Shown: positions 1-9,323 of the stretch, one piece after another
How the letters are laid out: every line of letters starts with the position of its first letter
How positions within the stretch are numbered: position 1 is the stretch's first letter
Assembly (NCBI RefSeq): GCF_018603435.1
Contig: NZ_CP075682.1
Span: 372,001 to 436,000, forward strand
DNA: 64,000 nt
Direction of reading: 5' to 3'
DNA from: Chryseobacterium sp. ZHDP1
Lineage (GTDB): Bacteria > Bacteroidota > Bacteroidia > Flavobacteriales > Weeksellaceae
Notes under the pieces: model-generated
The model's input: only the letters and a program-made list of their open reading frames with translations
Told to the model about the DNA's origin: nothing
Databases searched by the model: none
Program-made: the position numbers and the translations under genes

Positions 1-2
1 CA

Positions 3-707
3 AAATCTCTGGAAGAACAGTCGCAGATGCCGATTCAGGATCAGAGAGAAATGAGTGAACATATTGATATTGCAGCAGGAAAAATTGCAAAAATAAAAGG
101 CTATGAGATTTTATTTGAAAAAGCTTTTGGCGATAAAACCGTTACCAAAGACCGTATTTCCAAAGCTATTGCCACGTTTGAAAGAACCGTAAAAAGTTCT
201 TCGAGTAAGTTTGATTTATTTATCGACGGAAAACAGGAAGTGTATACGAATGATGAATTGATGGGGCTTCATCTTTTCAGAACAAAAGCGCAGTGTATCA
301 ACTGCCACAATTCCGGATATTTTTCAAATAACCGTTTTGAAAACGTGGGAACCTCCTTACTGGGCGAAAAAGGAGAGGATCTTGGCAGATATGCAGTGAC
401 AAAAATTGCAGATGATGCAGGAAAATTTCGGGTTCCGGGTTTAAGGGAGGTTTCTAAAACTTCGCCTTATTTGCACAACGGATCTATGACAAGTTTAAAA
501 GAAGTGATTGAATTTTACAGCAAAGGAAATCCCGAATATTCACAGAAAAGATCTACCGTGTATGAAGGAATTACTTTGCATTCTCAAAAATCGGGTATGG
601 TGAGAATGCTTGAACTATCGGATGAAGAAATTGCACAGCTGGAAGCATTTTTAAAAACGTTATCCTCTAAAACGGAAAAAATAGATTTACCCGAATTACC
701 AAAATAA
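3..707 (+). CDS. Di-haem cytochrome c peroxidase (MauG/CcpA family), C-terminal part
   Basis: The frame is open from the first bases of the window, so the start lies upstream and only the C-terminal ~235 residues are visible. One c-type haem site is present (QCINCHNSG, CxxCH), followed by the family's closing motif (SPYLHNGSMTSLKEVIEFYSKG, matching the usual PYMHDGS..TLEEVVxFY). The visible part opens with SLEEQSQMPIQDQREM, the usual lead-in to the second haem domain, so the first haem site should be just outside the window. Family knowledge: a periplasmic enzyme that reduces H2O2, or a MauG-like oxidase of protein side chains. A LodA-like quinoprotein lies 14 kb away, but that does not establish a MauG role. 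The family call is firm; the substrate is unknown. Confidence 0.88.
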   Translation, partial: KSLEEQSQMPIQDQREMSEHIDIAAGKIAKIKGYEILFEKAFGDKTVTKDRISKAIATFERTVKSSSSKFDLFIDGKQEVYTNDELMGLHLFRTKAQCINCHNSGYFSNNRFENVGTSLLGEKGEDLGRYAVTKIADDAGKFRVPGLREVSKTSPYLHNGSMTSLKEVIEFYSKGNPEYSQKRSTVYEGITLHSQKSGMVRMLELSDEEIAQLEAFLKTLSSKTEKIDLPELPK

Positions 708-731
708 AACCTCCGGAAATTCCGAAGGTTC
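706..731 (+). terminator. Hairpin after the peroxidase gene
   Basis: Inverted repeat aacctccgga / ttccgaaggtt overlaps the stop codon region. There is no T-run on the plus strand, so it may only stabilise the 3' end or act weakly. Confidence 0.4.
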
Positions 732-889
732 TGGAAGCAGATGCATTCTTACATACCTCTGCGAATGTAAATATTAATAATTAATTTTTGTTAATTATAA
801 GTTACTTTATACGAACATATTTAAAACTAACGCTTCCTTTTGATCGATAAATATTTCTCTAGATATACAAAATGTAAATGGTTTATTTG

Positions 890-897
890 TATATTTG
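890..897 (+). promoter_or_regulatory. -7 element TATATTTG
   Basis: Matches the Bacteroidetes -7 consensus TAnnTTTG, 22 bp before the ATG at 920. No clear -33 TTG box was found. Confidence 0.4.
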
Positions 898-919
898 ATA
901 ATTAAAAAAACATAAAATT

Positions 920-1141
920 ATGACTAAATTTATCGAGCTTGATGGCTTTAATGGAAAAGCCATCATTAATACAGCCAGTGTTTCATCAGTACACGAAGAA
1001 TCTCGTGGCAGAACAAACTATATTACTGTAAAACTTACAGATGGTTCTACAATATCCGTTGAAATGAAAATTGAAGACTTTCATAAATTGTTAACCGACG
1101 AGGAGACTTCTGAACCTAAATTTAAATCCTCTTCCTTTTAA
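920..1141 (+). CDS. Small hypothetical protein (73 aa)
   Basis: A 73-residue acidic protein without signal peptide or membrane segment. The pattern FIELDGFNGKAIINTASVSSVHEE...YITVKLTDGSTISVEMKIEDFHKLL alternates short strands and ends in a helix. This resembles the small beta-sheet proteins common in Bacteroidetes, and loosely FlbD-type small proteins, but I cannot name a family. It stands alone between two non-coding stretches, has its own TAnnTTTG element and starts at a clear ATG. Codon use matches its neighbours, so it is probably a real gene of unknown role. Confidence 0.7.
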   Translation: MTKFIELDGFNGKAIINTASVSSVHEESRGRTNYITVKLTDGSTISVEMKIEDFHKLLTDEETSEPKFKSSSF

Positions 1142-1265
1142 AATATTTATAATTTGTTCAACATCTTTACCGAACTTCTCTTTAAAAATAGTTCTGTTTT
1201 GATTTTTCATTTCGTAAAATTTTAAATTAATATAAATACCAACTGTCATCGTTGGTATTTATATT

Positions 1266-1465
1266 AAACTTGTCTAAACTTTTTTTACCGCAAAAGATGC
1301 AAAAGATGGTAACACTTTAGTTGTTTAAGCTTAATACTTAAATGGAAAAAAGAGCACATAAGTTTAAGGTCAAAGATTTTTTTTCTTTACAGACTTTTGA
1401 AATACTTTAATAGAGTCTTCTGTCTCTTTTGCGGTTAAATTTAAAATGAGTTTAAACTTATTTGT
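1266..1465. repeat. MITE-like ~200-bp interspersed repeat, copy 1
   Basis: This block fills most of the 344-bp gap between 1141 and 1486. It recurs at 32489-32690 with the same order of blocks: acttgtctaaac, accgcaaa, gttgtttaagctta, gagcacataagtt (gggcacataagtt in copy 2), cagacttttgaaatactt, gtctcttttgc. The ends are imperfect inverted repeats (TAAAC...ACCGCAAAAGA on the left, TCTTTTGCGGT...GTTTA on the right). It has no ORF. Confidence 0.7.
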
Positions 1466-1485
1466 GTGAAGCAGCGTATAGTTGC

Positions 1486-4071
1486 CTAATTTTTTATTGC
1501 TTTTACGGTATACTTAGAACCGTCTTTCAATTGGATAATCAACAGGTATAATCCTGAATTTAATGTGCTTACATTAATTTCTTTTGAAGGATTTTCAACA
1601 GTTTTAATTATTCTTCCTGAAACATCGCTGATGCTCACAGATTTTACTTTTTCAATATCTGAAATGCTTACAGTGTCTTTGAAAGGATTCGGATATATTT
1701 GAACTGCATTTTTAGCCGCTGAAACTTCACTTGTTGCCAGAATAGGATTCTGTTTTACCTCAACATTGTCCAGCAATACATCATCATAAAAATAACCGTT
1801 GCCATTTACATTTTTATCTACCGTAAATCTCACCTGAATAGTGGTGCCGTTATAAGAGGATGGCAAAGGAATTCCTACAGATCTCCACTGGTTGGAATTA
1901 GAAGTGTCGCTCCACAAAGAAACCCATCCGCTTCCGCTGTTTACTTCTACGATAAGTTTGTTGTTGTCATACGTTGAAGGGCTTACTGTAGTACTTGTAG
2001 AGGTAGAGTGATTTTTAAACCATTCAAAAGAAATATAAGGAGACGTTAATCCTGTTAAATTTATTGAAGGGGTTACCAGTTGTACTGTATTGGCTCCCGC
2101 TCCGCTGTACGGAGAACTCGCGTCTACCCACGCATAAGTTCCTGCCGCTCTTCCATTATTGGCAAGGTTGGCTCCATAATCGGCGCTTCCTGAAAATTTC
2201 CATAAAAGATTCGCTGTTGTACTTCCCGGATTGGTATTCGTCCAGCAGTTCGGTACTGTTGCATTATCAAAAGTCTGAGAAAACGGCGCAGATAATGTGG
2301 CACATGCAGTTGTAACCGAAATAGGTCCCCACCAGGTACTTTTATTTGAACTGCTGCATGCAGATCTTATCCAGATGTTGTAAGTTGTAGCCGGAGAAAG
2401 TCCGTTGATGGTTGTTGAAGTGGCTGTACTGGTTCCCGATGCAGTAGTTGCTGCCGTTGGTGCCGTGCTGCCTGTAGAATAATAGTATTCATATCCTGCT
2501 GCCGGAGCTGAAGCCGGAGCCGTCCATGAAATCCCTGTGCTGTTTGCCAAAACATTAGACGAAGTTAATGCAGAAGGAGCAAAACATGACGGAAGAGGTT
2601 CCCAGTATACATCATCGTAATAGTAAGATTTTCCGTCTGCCGTATTTCTGATCGCCAATCTTGCATTGGAAGGAACAGAGGAAGGAACGATCACAGAATA
2701 TTCGCTTGTTGAGCCATAAGTGGTATTGCTGATGCTTAAAGCCTGTAACAATACAAATGTTGAGCTGTTTGCAGGATCAGTTACATATCCTACATTCAGC
2801 GTTCCTGTCGCAGTGCTTACTCTTGCTTTTAATCTTAACCAGTGTGTTCCTGCATTGATATTGCTGAACTGAGGAAGAACAACAGTTGTTGGATTTTGAG
2901 TCGTTGAGCTATACTGATAAATATTTCTTACGCCCGAAGCCGGCGTTGTAGTGGTGATCGTCTGGCTTCCGCTGGTATCAATAATTCTTGCCCAGCAATC
3001 CGGTACGATATTTCCTGTTGTATAGGATTCAAAATCTTCAAACATGGAAGTCATGGCTCCGCATAATGTTTTGAATGTGCCTGAAAAAGACCACGCGCTC
3101 TGACTTGCCGCACCGCTACAGTTTGCTCTTACCCAATAATAATAGGTGGTATTGGGATTCAGTCCCGGAATTGTAGTTGAGGTTCCCGAAATTCCCGTAA
3201 GATTGGCGGCTGCTCCCGAAGCCGGTGTTGTATTGGTTGTACTGTAGTAAATATCGTACGTTGTAGCGGTAGTTCCCGTTGCAGGTGTCCATGAAACTGC
3301 TGCGGAATTTGCTGTAAGTGTTCCTGTCGCATTCAGTGTCGGAGGCGCACAAGTGGAGTAGGCATCTGCCGAAAATGCAAAAACATTGGTATAGCCCTGT
3401 GCGGTTGATGTTTTGGTAATCGTAATGCTTTGGATGGGTTTTGTCTGATTGGCTGCATCTAACGTCAGCAATGTCTGGTACAATCTCGGATTGGTTCCGC
3501 TTCCTGATTCCAGAGTGTCGTTTGTTCTGTTGATTCTTCCGAATCCCTGTATTGCGAATCCGGTTCCGTTATACCAGTCTGAAACGGTAACTCCTGTAAA
3601 GGTTTGTGAAGTATTGTCTGTAAAATTAACGGTTACCGTAACGGTAGAAGCACCGCTTCCGCTGGTTGCGAGCATATATAATTTAAATGCTGCTGTCGGT
3701 GTTGAAAAAGTTATTGTTCCTGAATCGTTCTGGTTAGCCAATTTCAGAGAATTGTTTGCACTGTAACTGGCTAATTTATAAGATAATCCCGGAGTTGTGG
3801 AAACTACACTGTTAACGATGCCGTCATTTGGTAAACCGTAAGTAAGGGGAGTACTGGAAGAAGTAAGCTGAAAATCTCTCGATACAAAAGCGAATGAAAC
3901 GCCGTCTACATCGGTTGAGGTAGTTACTGCGGAAGATCCGACTCCGTTTGCAATAACATCGGAATTAAGCCCCGATGAAATAAGCATTGGCTGAAAATTT
4001 TGAGCTGCTGCTGTAGAAGCTGCCAAGACAGCTCCCGTATACATCGCTCTTGAAAGTAATTTTAAATTCAT
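1486..4071 (-). CDS. T9SS-secreted fibronectin III / MAM-like multidomain protein
   Basis: 861 residues. Residues 1-23 form a Sec signal peptide ending AAAQN. A unique beta-rich region follows (~25-238), then a fibronectin type III domain (~241-335), a jelly-roll/MAM-like domain (~340-492), a second Fn3 domain (~495-590), and a MAM-like 'choice-of-anchor J' domain (~593-775, PFSQTFDNATVPNCW...). The C-terminus (~785-861) is a T9SS type A sorting domain with the hallmarks IYPNPF, VSDVSGRI-type strand and LNSGLYLL. Family knowledge: such proteins cross the outer membrane by the type IX system and are anchored or released. It lies 37 bp after the 4109-6091 gene on the same strand, probably one operon. 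Role inferred: adhesin or matrix protein; no catalytic domain was recognised. Confidence 0.85.
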   Translation of the reverse strand: MNLKLLSRAMYTGAVLAASTAAAQNFQPMLISSGLNSDVIANGVGSSAVTTSTDVDGVSFAFVSRDFQLTSSSTPLTYGLPNDGIVNSVVSTTPGLSYKLASYSANNSLKLANQNDSGTITFSTPTAAFKLYMLATSGSGASTVTVTVNFTDNTSQTFTGVTVSDWYNGTGFAIQGFGRINRTNDTLESGSGTNPRLYQTLLTLDAANQTKPIQSITITKTSTAQGYTNVFAFSADAYSTCAPPTLNATGTLTANSAAVSWTPATGTTATTYDIYYSTTNTTPASGAAANLTGISGTSTTIPGLNPNTTYYYWVRANCSGAASQSAWSFSGTFKTLCGAMTSMFEDFESYTTGNIVPDCWARIIDTSGSQTITTTTPASGVRNIYQYSSTTQNPTTVVLPQFSNINAGTHWLRLKARVSTATGTLNVGYVTDPANSSTFVLLQALSISNTTYGSTSEYSVIVPSSVPSNARLAIRNTADGKSYYYDDVYWEPLPSCFAPSALTSSNVLANSTGISWTAPASAPAAGYEYYYSTGSTAPTAATTASGTSTATSTTINGLSPATTYNIWIRSACSSSNKSTWWGPISVTTACATLSAPFSQTFDNATVPNCWTNTNPGSTTANLLWKFSGSADYGANLANNGRAAGTYAWVDASSPYSGAGANTVQLVTPSINLTGLTSPYISFEWFKNHSTSTSTTVSPSTYDNNKLIVEVNSGSGWVSLWSDTSNSNQWRSVGIPLPSSYNGTTIQVRFTVDKNVNGNGYFYDDVLLDNVEVKQNPILATSEVSAAKNAVQIYPNPFKDTVSISDIEKVKSVSISDVSGRIIKTVENPSKEINVSTLNSGLYLLIIQLKDGSKYTVKAIKN

Positions 4072-4108
4072 GCTAAAAAATTATAAGGTATTATTTGTTT
4101 GAAATTGT

Positions 4109-6091
4109 TTAGTCACGGTTTTTTACAAGAATCCATCCCGAATATTTTACAGGAGTATTTTTCTTATCATTTTCATTCCATGATACGGAATACCAGTAGT
4201 TTCCGGTAGATATTTTTCTTCCGTTTATAGTCCCGTCCCACTTATATTTATTAGACTTGTCCGCTTTATGAATCTGTGCACCATATCTGTCGAATATATT
4301 AAAGACAAGATTTTGTTTTCCGGCGAGTGCAGAATAATCAATAAAATCATTCACACCATCTCCATTCGGCGTTATTACATTGATTAGATTAGGGACCAAT
4401 ACACTTACGGTAATAGGATCACAGTTGTAGGCGTCTTTTACAAAAATTTTAATGTCACCTCTTGGTATATTTTTAAACTGATTAGAATCCTGCCATTTAA
4501 TTCCGTCCAATGAATACTGATAAGGAATCGTACCGCCGATTGCATGAACCGTAACTTCATTATTGTTAATATCAATACTGGAAATCACAGGCTGTTCCGA
4601 TGCATATACTTTTACTTGCTGCAAAGCAACGCATTGTCCTGTTTTAAGTTTTACCCAGTATGTTCCCACGCCCACATTACTGATCGACTGAGTTGTTGCA
4701 CCTGTACTCCATAAATAACTGGTGAATCCAGACCCTGCATCCAGGGTGGTTTTATCTCCCATACAGATGATTTTATCTTCCAGAACATTAGAAAATACTG
4801 GTGGAATTACTTCAAGAGTCACCTTTGCGATGTCATAACAGCCGAAAGAATTAGTTACTCTTATAAATACAACTCCATTAGGGGCAATATAATTTACAGG
4901 ATCTGAAATTTCATTGGTCTGATTTTCAGCGTCGGTTAAAGAAGGATAATAATTTTTAATAACCCCAGGTGTACTGATGACAGAAGCCGTTGTTAAGTTG
5001 AATAATCCTGTTGCCGGATTATTTTCCAGAAAGCAGGTTCGAAGCGAAGCGTCAGTAGTGGTAACGGTAGGAGCAACTTTTAAAGCAATTGTAGCATCGT
5101 TGTTGTCGCAAAGAACCTGTGAAGGATCTTTAATTACTACCGATACATTGGTGTCTGTACTGTATTGAAATTGGGCAGGATTGGTGATGGGAGAACCTCC
5201 GGTATAATAGGCAAAAGTATAGTTATTCGGATTGATGGTAAGCTGAGAATTTAAAGAAGTTAAATCTACGGTTGCCATTCCGGTAAGATCCGGACATATA
5301 TTTTTCGTAATGGCTCCCTGCAGCAAAGGGATTTTGTCTACAAAAACCTTTACGTTTTTAATGGAATGCCTGGATCTGTTTCCGCCTGTAGAAGCAGAAA
5401 AGCCAAAATATCCAACCGTCATTGCCGCAGCAGTTCCGGAAGGTGCAAAAGACTGGTTGCAGATTAAATTTCCGTTGATGGTTATTTTCACGATCCAGTT
5501 TGCCGGAGCAGCCGGATCTACTTGTGCTGTTACTTCTACATGTTTATAAGTGGTTCCCTGAAACGGAAGCGTGGTATTCATATCCGGAGAGTGAAAAGAA
5601 CTTCCGGGAACATTAAAAAACTCAACATTGTTGGTGTCTGTTGTGTTAACGATCTGTCCGTAACCGACGTGAACCTTACTCATTACAGCAGTGGTGGTAT
5701 TGTTATAAGTATCGAATCCTACCACAAATCCTACTGCGTTCAATGAAACACCAAGACCTGAACCTAATACACTGGCAACCGGAGGATTGGCAAGATACCA
5801 GAAAGCAATACCGTCTCCGTTCGCCGTTTGGTTAGAATCCATTCTGAAATCAAATTCTATTCTCCATTTGTCACAATACTTAAGATTAATGGGCTGATTC
5901 AGCCGGATTGAGCCTGACTGGTAATTAGCATCCGGAGTCAGCTGGATAAAGTCTGTATTTACAGAGGTTGGCGCTACCATTGTCCATCCTGTTGTATTAA
6001 CGGGATTTCCTGTTAGCTGATATGTTTGGGAAAAAAATAGATTAGGAAATGAAAATAAAATAAATAACAAAAAAGAATAGCTTTTTTTCAT
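4109..6091 (-). CDS. T9SS type B secreted protein with L-type lectin domain
   Basis: 660 residues. A signal peptide (1-21, ...NLFFSQ) is followed by an L-type lectin-like jelly roll (~22-255) with GDGIAFWY and GFVVGFDTYNN, typical of legume-lectin-fold domains. The middle consists of Ig-like repeats of the kind found in Bacteroidetes surface proteins (~260-565). The C-terminus (~570-660) is a gliding-motility-type CHU_C / T9SS type B sorting domain: VITPNGDGVNDFIDY, FNIFDRYGAQIH, WDGTINGRKISTGNYWYSV. Type B cargo is often tied to PorP/SprF-like partners, none of which is present here. It is the first gene of a two-gene minus-strand unit with the type A protein. Inferred role: carbohydrate-binding surface protein. 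Confidence 0.87.
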   Translation of the reverse strand: MKKSYSFLLFILFSFPNLFFSQTYQLTGNPVNTTGWTMVAPTSVNTDFIQLTPDANYQSGSIRLNQPINLKYCDKWRIEFDFRMDSNQTANGDGIAFWYLANPPVASVLGSGLGVSLNAVGFVVGFDTYNNTTTAVMSKVHVGYGQIVNTTDTNNVEFFNVPGSSFHSPDMNTTLPFQGTTYKHVEVTAQVDPAAPANWIVKITINGNLICNQSFAPSGTAAAMTVGYFGFSASTGGNRSRHSIKNVKVFVDKIPLLQGAITKNICPDLTGMATVDLTSLNSQLTINPNNYTFAYYTGGSPITNPAQFQYSTDTNVSVVIKDPSQVLCDNNDATIALKVAPTVTTTDASLRTCFLENNPATGLFNLTTASVISTPGVIKNYYPSLTDAENQTNEISDPVNYIAPNGVVFIRVTNSFGCYDIAKVTLEVIPPVFSNVLEDKIICMGDKTTLDAGSGFTSYLWSTGATTQSISNVGVGTYWVKLKTGQCVALQQVKVYASEQPVISSIDINNNEVTVHAIGGTIPYQYSLDGIKWQDSNQFKNIPRGDIKIFVKDAYNCDPITVSVLVPNLINVITPNGDGVNDFIDYSALAGKQNLVFNIFDRYGAQIHKADKSNKYKWDGTINGRKISTGNYWYSVSWNENDKKNTPVKYSGWILVKNRD

Positions 6092-6851
6092 ACGCTAAAA
6101 GTTTATATAATCTGTGAATAATCATTACAGAGATAACTTCATTTCATTTTTGTGTATTGATTTTTTATATTTAATTATGAAAATATTTATTGTAAATAAT
6201 TAAATAGTGATTAGATTATAATTTTCGTATAAATTTACCTCTTATAGATGTGTTTTTGATAATATTGGAATAAATAAGTAAATTAATCTTTAATTTTAAT
6301 AGTAAAAAGTGAAAATTACTTTAATGTTAATTAAAATTAATTATTCATAGAATAATATTCTTTTAAGTAGAGAAAAGATAGTATATATTGTGTATCGTAA
6401 TTATTTTAATAATTCCGAAAACAGGATATGAGATAGATTTACAGTGCAGATTTTTTAAAAACAAAAACAGTTGCACGAATTGTACAACTGTAGTCCCTAA
6501 GATTATTTTAACTAAAAACGTATATTTTTAATTGAAATATTTTTATAATAATATCCAGATAAAATGTATATTTATTGGATGTATCGGAAAAAAAAGCATA
6601 TAAAAAGGAGACCACCCCGCAATTAGAGTGATCTCACTATAAAATATTCCCTTTTACTTGTATGTCGTATGATTTTTCTTGAAACAGTATTACCTGCATG
6701 ACTGGTGTTTGGTTTTAGTAAAAGTAGGTATTTAGAATAAAACAATAATCAATATTAAATAATTAAGTAAAATAAACTTAAAAATTATAATAATGTAGAA
6801 TATAATTCTTTATATTTGGGATAATAATAACCTATAAAAGAATAATATTCT
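6092..6851. other. 760-bp AT-rich gap between divergent genes
   Basis: Very AT-rich, with no convincing ORF. Visible elements are an inverted repeat at about 6469-6491 (acagttg...caactgt), a hairpin at about 6608-6636 (gagaccac/gtgatctc), and a TATATTTG promoter element at 6811-6818. The left part should carry the 5' UTR and promoter of the lectin gene at 6091. Confidence 0.5.
6811..6818 (+). promoter_or_regulatory. -7 element TATATTTG upstream of the Lrp-family gene
   Basis: Exact match to TAnnTTTG, 33 bp before the ATG at 6852. Confidence 0.45.
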
Positions 6852-7313
6852 ATGGATCATCTCGATAATAAAGATTTGCAGCTGCTCAGATTACTCCAAA
6901 GTGATGCGAAATTAACAGTGAAAGAACTGGCAAAAGAGGTTAATCTTTCTCCTTCGCCGGTTTTCGAACGTGTAAAACGACTGGAACAGGAAGGATATGT
7001 AAAAAAATATGCAGCTATTCTGGATGCTGAAAAACTCAATTTAGGATTTACGGTATATTGCCAGTTGAAATTAAAAAGCAACGACAGTTATCTGGCGGTA
7101 GAATTTGAAAGAGAAATTATGGAAATCGAAGAAGTGGCAGAATGTTACAGTATTTCCGGTGATTTTGATTTTCTGCTTAAAGTCTACGTGAAAGATATGA
7201 AGCAATATCAGAACTTTGTTTTTAATATTCTCGGTGCCGTTCCGTCTATCGGAAGCACACACAGCACTTTTGTGATGGCTCAGGTTAAGAACACCCATGG
7301 ATTAACGATTTAA
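6852..7313 (+). CDS. Lrp/AsnC family transcriptional regulator
   Basis: 153 residues, the normal length for the family. The N-terminal winged HTH (~1-60) reads LQLLRLLQSDAKLTVKELAKEVNLSPSPVFERVKRLEQEGYVKKY. The C-terminal RAM/AsnC ligand-binding domain (~65-150) has VAECYSISGDFDFLLKVYVKDMKQY and ends ...ISTFVMAQVK-like (HSTFVMAQVKNTHG). Members form octamers or discs and usually sense amino acids. The gene has its own promoter and a terminator that separates it from the convergent redox operon beginning at 13323. Whether it controls that operon or the LodA/LodB pair cannot be read from the sequence. Confidence 0.93.
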   Translation: MDHLDNKDLQLLRLLQSDAKLTVKELAKEVNLSPSPVFERVKRLEQEGYVKKYAAILDAEKLNLGFTVYCQLKLKSNDSYLAVEFEREIMEIEEVAECYSISGDFDFLLKVYVKDMKQYQNFVFNILGAVPSIGSTHSTFVMAQVKNTHGLTI

Positions 7314-7338
7314 TCTCTAAAATGTCATAAAGTAAAAT

Positions 7339-7367
7339 AAACCTCCAGATTTCTCCGGAGGTTTTTT
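7339..7367 (+). terminator. Intrinsic terminator after the Lrp-family gene
   Basis: Stem aacctcc/ggaggtt with an eleven-base spacer region, followed by a T6 run. It also sits between two convergent genes. Confidence 0.75.
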
Positions 7368-7388
7368 ATGAAATCGCAAAATTTAAAT

Positions 7389-8420
7389 TTAGCTTGGAGT
7401 AAGACCTGCTGTAGGATCAAAAGCTTCATTTTCGTCCATACTTTTGAACTGCATCTGCGTTTCCTGTCTTTTTCTCATCGTATTAACTGTTACGTGAGGC
7501 CAGTTAATCGGCTGTGCAGAACCGGTAGCCGGAAATACAAGATTGATGGTCTGCGAATACTGAAGAATCTGATCCGCGTTTCCGTCACTGTCAGTAATAT
7601 CTTCAATCCAGAAAGTTGCATCCATTTTGGTCGCATTTACATTCGTCTGGATGAAAGGAATATTTAAAATTCCGCCATTCGCGTCCGGAGTGCTTGTAGA
7701 CATCTCAATTACTGTCATATTGGTTACTCCTCCTTTAGAACCTACTAAACTTTCCAGAGTAGACTGAAGAAAAGCGTTTGGATTTACCTGATTAAATTCT
7801 GCAAACTGAGGATTTCCGATAATCGGATCCGAATATCCCAGCTGAGTAATTGGTCCTCCGTTCAGCATCGTAGGAATGGATGAAGCAGGGTCAAAAAAGC
7901 TTGTTCCCGGATTTTCTGTATCAAAAGAACTTCCTAAAGCTAATAAAGAATTACCGTGAGGAATCGTCGACATTCTTGCAATGGTGTAACCTCCGTTCGG
8001 CTGCCCAATGTTTAAAAACAAACCTGTTTCTACGTGTATGGTTGAACCTTTAGGAAAACCCCTGTCGTTACAGAAACTCGTTTCGCATGCACTTACAATC
8101 TGTTGTTCATACAATAATCCGAAAATTAGCTGTTCTACCTGCTGTCCTTTTACAACAGGACCTCTGTTTCCTGCCTGTACGACTACCGGATTAAAGGTTA
8201 AAGTTTCTGTGTAAGGGATCACCTCAAAAACAAAGCCCGTATCCTGTCCCGGTACGGAAATCGTGTTCCAGCCCGAAGAAGCCTCGCTTCCAGGAATCTG
8301 GATGTTTTCCCAAACGCCGACAAGAGGAGCCAGAGCTCCCAAATCTGATGATTCAACTTTATGTAACGGGAGAACCTGTGCTCCCAAAGTTAAGCCTCTT
8401 ACTTTACTTTCTAAATTCAT
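7389..8420 (-). CDS. Hypothetical beta-barrel-like protein, last gene of the redox operon
   Basis: 343 residues, no signal peptide. The N-terminal half resembles heme-binding/nitrobindin-type beta-barrels: LAPLVGVWENIQIPG, a beta-rich stretch, YTETLTFNPVVV, then STIHVETGLFLNIGQPNGGYTIARMSTIPHGNSLLALG. Two cysteines close together (SACETSFCND) could bind metal or form a disulfide. The C-terminal third is beta-rich and closes with a repeat of the same strand pattern (MDATFWIEDI...INLVFPATG). I do not recognise the family with certainty. It is the fifth gene of the operon, 33 bp after the acetoacetate-decarboxylase-like gene, so it probably works on the same metabolite or cofactor. Confidence 0.7.
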   Translation of the reverse strand: MNLESKVRGLTLGAQVLPLHKVESSDLGALAPLVGVWENIQIPGSEASSGWNTISVPGQDTGFVFEVIPYTETLTFNPVVVQAGNRGPVVKGQQVEQLIFGLLYEQQIVSACETSFCNDRGFPKGSTIHVETGLFLNIGQPNGGYTIARMSTIPHGNSLLALGSSFDTENPGTSFFDPASSIPTMLNGGPITQLGYSDPIIGNPQFAEFNQVNPNAFLQSTLESLVGSKGGVTNMTVIEMSTSTPDANGGILNIPFIQTNVNATKMDATFWIEDITDSDGNADQILQYSQTINLVFPATGSAQPINWPHVTVNTMRKRQETQMQFKSMDENEAFDPTAGLTPS

Positions 8421-8453
8421 AATGATGGGTTTTATGGTTAAGTTTTAGTTCAA

Positions 8454-9260
8454 TTAAATATAATATGCTCTTGTCTGAATGGCTGCCGGAGCCGACATGC
8501 TGGTTCTTACCGCGAAAGCCTGAGTGTCTCCAATAAGAATTTCCATATCTTTTTTCATCGGATGTTCGGAGTTTCCGTATTCCATGCTTACTCTTTTTCT
8601 GCTTTCATCTTCGTTAAGGAAATATAAATTCGTGGGCTGCAGAATATTCCATCGGCATCCAATCAGTTTTCCTTCATTTTGCCCGTATTCCGTAATGGGC
8701 GAAAAAGCCGACATTTCAGGAATGAGATCTGCGACATCCGCCTTGCAGGTGAAAATGGTTTCTTCACTGTTTTCAGGGTCATTGCAGGTTACTGTCCATG
8801 TATTTTGTCCAGGAACATTGAGGGAAGGAATATTAATAGTGAAAGTTGTTTTGAATTTCGGCTCTCCGAAAAGTTCTATTCCTGCCTTTATTGCCATGTC
8901 GGCATCGCAGGGAACATAAACGCGTTTGTGTCCCATTAATTTCGTTTGTTCTTCACCTCTCAGATATTCTTCTGCAGTAACAAAAGCCACGGTGTCTTTT
9001 TGAGATTCAGGATAGCAGACAATATTCAATTCTATTTCCTGGGTCGTGCTTGCTCCGTTTGGAAACTGACCTGTGTAGTTCTGAAAATTAAAACTTACAA
9101 TAGCTTTTCCGTTAAAATCCGAAGCGTTAAGTCCTGTGTTTTCAAGATATTTTAAAACTTTTTCCCGGTCTACAAGAAAAGCAACTTCGAAATTATAAAG
9201 TGTTGCGTAATAGAAGGGAAGTCCGAATCCTTCGGGAATTGGCGGTAATTGATTGCTCAT
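8454..9260 (-). CDS. Acetoacetate decarboxylase-family protein
   Basis: 268 residues. The segment GIELFGEPKFKTTF matches the family's active-site signature (G.E..G.PK), with the candidate Schiff-base lysine at Lys135. The N-terminal PFYYATLYNFEVAFLVDREKVLKYL and the following strands also fit the ADC fold. Classical ADC forms a Schiff base with beta-keto acids and decarboxylates them, but many homologues instead do aldol-dehydration or hydrolysis chemistry, so the reaction here is open. It is fourth in the operon, 63 bp after the ferritin-like gene. No signal peptide: cytosolic. Confidence 0.72.
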   Translation of the reverse strand: MSNQLPPIPEGFGLPFYYATLYNFEVAFLVDREKVLKYLENTGLNASDFNGKAIVSFNFQNYTGQFPNGASTTQEIELNIVCYPESQKDTVAFVTAEEYLRGEEQTKLMGHKRVYVPCDADMAIKAGIELFGEPKFKTTFTINIPSLNVPGQNTWTVTCNDPENSEETIFTCKADVADLIPEMSAFSPITEYGQNEGKLIGCRWNILQPTNLYFLNEDESRKRVSMEYGNSEHPMKKDMEILIGDTQAFAVRTSMSAPAAIQTRAYYI

Positions 9261-9323
9261 GGTAAATTGGTTATTAAATTTATTCTAAAGCCCATTATAA
9301 AAAACGGGCTTTAGTTTTATTTT

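Noticed and set aside
2064..2315. Plus-strand ORF inside the Fn3/MAM protein
   Set aside because: It runs antisense to a continuous multidomain coding frame and shows no homology pattern.
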